Source: Fidelibacterota bacterium | GTDB taxonomy: Bacteria; Fidelibacterota; Fidelibacteria; Fidelibacterales; Fidelibacteraceae | Direction: 5' to 3' | Assembly: GCA_023134755.1 (NCBI GenBank) | Contig: JAGLUM010000467.1 | Span: 1-7,702, forward strand | Length of the DNA stretch: 7,702 bases | Shown: positions 5,562 to 7,702 of the stretch, one piece after another | How positions within the stretch are numbered: position 1 is the first letter of the stretch | Layout: every line of letters starts with the position of its first letter | Position numbers and translations under genes: made by a program | Notes under the pieces: model-generated | What the model was told of the DNA's origin: nothing | What the model saw: the letters and a program-made list of their open reading frames with translations, nothing else | Databases searched by the model: none

Positions 5562-7702
5562 ATGAAAAAAATAGTCCTGCAATTATTCTATGTTTCTCTT
5601 GTTTGCCTGATATTCATCTCATGTCAATCCATACCCCCATTGGATGATCTTTCTTCCAATCTTTATTCAATATATCCTCAATCTGGAACGTTTTTTCCCC
5701 CGGAAATTCAGGCATCCACCTTTCGATGGGATTCAGGTCGTCATAAATATGATCATTATACAATATTTGCAGTAGATAAAAAAAATAACAATGCTATCCT
5801 CTCTGCCCGCACAAACTCCAATGAATGGAAACCAACTGATCGTCAATGGAAACGACTTAAAACAAAATCGCGTGAACAATTAGTCGAATTAACTATTGTA
5901 GCGTATCGTAAGCGAAAAGCAGAAGCATATACCCGTATATCATTTTTAACATCTTCGGATTCCGTCATCGCTCCGATCTTTTATCGTAATGTCCCCCTTC
6001 CTTTCAGTCATGCCAACAAACATAAAGAAACATTGAGCTGGCATTTAGGTGATATTAGCAAAAAAGAACCAAAATTAATGCTGACCGGGATCCCGGTGTG
6101 CGCAAATTGCCATTCCTTTTCCGCGGACGGTTTAACCTATGCTATGGATATAGATTATTCTAATGATAAGGGGAATTATGCCATTGCAGCTATTGAACAA
6201 AATAGTATTATTTCACCTGATAAAATTATTTCATGGAGCGATTATAAACGGGAAGACGGTGAGTTTACCTTCGCGTTATTATCACACATATCACCCAATG
6301 GACGATATGTTGTCAGTACCGTTAAAGACCGGTCAATTTTTGTTCCAATTGATAATTTGGAATATTCCCAATTATTTTTTCCGTTTAAAGGTATTTTAGC
6401 AATTTACGATCGTGAAACAAACACGTTTTGGGCCCTGCCGGGAGCGGACGATCCGGACTATGTTCAAAGCAATCCGGTATGGAGCCCCGATGGGAACGAA
6501 ATTCTTTTTACCAAGACAAAGCGCTATTATGACATTGAAGCGGAACGATCACATAGCGCGGTGTTAAGTACCGGAATTGCCGAAGAATTTCTTTCCGGAA
6601 AACAAGAATTTAAATATGACATTTACCGTATTCCCTTCAATGACGGCAAGGGTGGGATCGCGAAACCTGTCGAAGGCGCTTCCAACAACGGAAAAAGTAA
6701 TTATTTTCCCCGTTATTCTCCGGACGGCAAATGGATCGTTTACTGCCAGGCGGATAATTTCATGCTATTACAAAAAAATAGTACACTCTATATTCTTGCT
6801 GCAGAGGGAGGCGTTCCCCGCCGTATGCGCTGCAATACAAACAACATGAATTCCTGGCATTCATTTAGTCCAAACGGGAAATGGATGGTTTTTTCTACTA
6901 AAACATTCGGTCCATATACACAATTAATGTTAACCCATATCGATGAAAACGGAAATGATACCCCCCCTGTTTTACTTGAATCATTTCAGGTTGATAAACG
7001 TGCTGCAAACATCCCCGAATTCGTTAATATTAATTACGATGATTTCAACAGTATTACTGATGGATTTACCGAAACCGGCAATTATTACCTGCGCTCTGCC
7101 ACAGAATTATATCTTTTGAATGAAACCACACAGTCTGAGCGTTATTTTGATAAGGCTATCTCACTGGATCCGGATAATTACAAGACACATTTTTTAAAGG
7201 TCCGGCTCGTAAACACGGTCTCACAGGATGAACTAAAAACGGTTCTAAAAAAGATAAACACATATTTACGCTATACTCCAAATAATATCAATGCCATACT
7301 GGACCGCGCAGAAGTACATCTTAAACTAAATCAAATACAGTCCGCTATATCGGATTGCAAAGGGGTATTAAAGCAATACCCGCAACATTCAAGAGCATTA
7401 AACTTATTGGCAAGTATTCAAGCCAAAACAGGCAATGACCATGATGCTTTTCAAACCTTGGATCGTATTATCGAATTTCATCCGGAAAATGCCGGGGCCT
7501 GGAGTCAGCGTGGCTTACTGCACTATAAAGCAAACCGACTTGAAAAGGCAATCCATGACGCGAAAAAATCCATTGAGCTTGATGACTCAAATCATGAATA
7601 TTATATCAATTTAGGTATATATCATGCGCAAGCAGGAAGTCTTGATATTGCGGAAGTTACCCTAAATCGGGCTTTAGATTTATATCCGAATTTTTATTAC
7701 GC
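5562..7702 (+). CDS. Lipoprotein with single CxxCH haem motif, PD40 propeller and C-terminal TPRs, cut off by right edge
   Basis: The frame is open from the ATG at 5562 to the right edge (713 codons, no stop), so the C-terminus is missing. An in-frame TAA at 5547 and AAGGG 6 bases upstream fix the start. Residues 1-21 are a lipoprotein signal (LIFISC, Cys21). Residues 45-165 form a beta-rich domain with FPPEI, TFRW and APIFYRNVPLPF. CANCH at 180-184 within GIPVCANCHSFSADG is a covalent haem c motif, followed by AMDIDYSNDKGNYAI (194-208). PD40 blades follow: LSHISPNGRYVVS (240-252), PVWSPDGNEILF (305-316), FPRYSPDGKWIVY (382-394) and WHSFSPNGKWMVF (432-444). From 506 on there are at least five TPR-like helix pairs with DP/YP turns. 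The protein should be periplasmic or surface-exposed. I recall similar uncharacterised proteins in other phyla, so the domain set is probably ancient. Function unknown; electron transfer or sensing is plausible. Confidence 0.85.
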   Translation, partial: MKKIVLQLFYVSLVCLIFISCQSIPPLDDLSSNLYSIYPQSGTFFPPEIQASTFRWDSGRHKYDHYTIFAVDKKNNNAILSARTNSNEWKPTDRQWKRLKTKSREQLVELTIVAYRKRKAEAYTRISFLTSSDSVIAPIFYRNVPLPFSHANKHKETLSWHLGDISKKEPKLMLTGIPVCANCHSFSADGLTYAMDIDYSNDKGNYAIAAIEQNSIISPDKIISWSDYKREDGEFTFALLSHISPNGRYVVSTVKDRSIFVPIDNLEYSQLFFPFKGILAIYDRETNTFWALPGADDPDYVQSNPVWSPDGNEILFTKTKRYYDIEAERSHSAVLSTGIAEEFLSGKQEFKYDIYRIPFNDGKGGIAKPVEGASNNGKSNYFPRYSPDGKWIVYCQADNFMLLQKNSTLYILAAEGGVPRRMRCNTNNMNSWHSFSPNGKWMVFSTKTFGPYTQLMLTHIDENGNDTPPVLLESFQVDKRAANIPEFVNINYDDFNSITDGFTETGNYYLRSATELYLLNETTQSERYFDKAISLDPDNYKTHFLKVRLVNTVSQDELKTVLKKINTYLRYTPNNINAILDRAEVHLKLNQIQSAISDCKGVLKQYPQHSRALNLLASIQAKTGNDHDAFQTLDRIIEFHPENAGAWSQRGLLHYKANRLEKAIHDAKKSIELDDSNHEYYINLGIYHAQAGSLDIAEVTLNRALDLYPNFYY
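6099..6113 (+). other. CxxCH haem c attachment motif (CANCH)
   Basis: TGC GCA AAT TGC CAT encodes Cys180-Ala-Asn-Cys183-His184 of the exported lipoprotein. It is the only CxxCH seen in the window. The two cysteines would form thioethers with the haem vinyl groups and His184 would be the proximal ligand. Met195, eleven residues on, and Met173 are nearby, but which residue would be the distal ligand cannot be told. A non-haem metal site is the main alternative. Confidence 0.65.

Noticed and set aside
5451..5582. Start of the PorV-like protein at 5582
   Set aside because: It would overlap the divergent gene and put a 44-residue Lys-rich segment before an otherwise normal signal peptide that begins at 5450.
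6163..6849. Short plus-strand frames inside the CxxCH lipoprotein gene
   Set aside because: They lie out of frame within a continuous 713-codon frame whose motifs (CxxCH, PD40, TPR) run straight through; no frameshift is needed.
5562..7702. Multihaem cytochrome
   Set aside because: Only one CxxCH motif is present in the 713 visible codons; other cysteines (395, 424, 599) have no CxxCH context.

Overview
The window reads as chromosomal DNA of a Gram-negative, two-membrane bacterium. It is AT-rich, with compact genes, two exported proteins that have lipoprotein signal sequences, and a PorV/PorQ-like outer-membrane barrel. That barrel type, the PD40 (TolB-like) propellers and a glycine/aspartate-rich insert (DGIPGTGDTGEGNG) recall the Fibrobacterota-Chlorobiota-Bacteroidota side of the tree and relatives such as Marinimicrobia, Calditrichota or Ignavibacteria. 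This placement is inference from protein style only. Most genes have good Shine-Dalgarno sequences, which argues against a typical Bacteroidota genome. No tRNA, rRNA, CRISPR array, insertion sequence or phage gene was seen.

Left part (1-2948), minus strand, transcribed right to left: a flavin reductase-like FMN protein (2343-2864), thymidylate kinase (1653-2267), and a secreted zinc metallopeptidase fused to a PD40 beta-propeller (1483 to beyond the left edge). The flavin protein has a plausible promoter at 2895-2923. The peptidase follows a 169-base gap and may have its own promoter.

Middle (2949-3161), plus strand: a small zinc-ribbon protein, divergent from the flavin protein and ending 15 bases from the convergent end of the next gene.

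Right part (3177-7702): a divergent cell-envelope module. On the minus strand a PorV-like outer-membrane protein (4407-5450) is followed after 15 bases by a lipoprotein joining a TPR-like helical region to a TlpA/ResA-type thioredoxin domain with a WCPPC active site (3177-4391). On the plus strand, across a roughly 110-base intergenic region, is a long lipoprotein (5562 to beyond the right edge). It has an N-terminal domain, one CxxCH haem-attachment motif, a PD40 propeller and C-terminal TPRs.

The most interesting idea is that the right part is one functional unit. A membrane-anchored thiol reductant of the kind that keeps apocytochrome cysteines reduced lies next to, and divergent from, a single-CxxCH propeller/TPR lipoprotein, with an outer-membrane barrel in the same locus. 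This partnership is inferred from gene arrangement and motifs and is not shown by the sequence alone.
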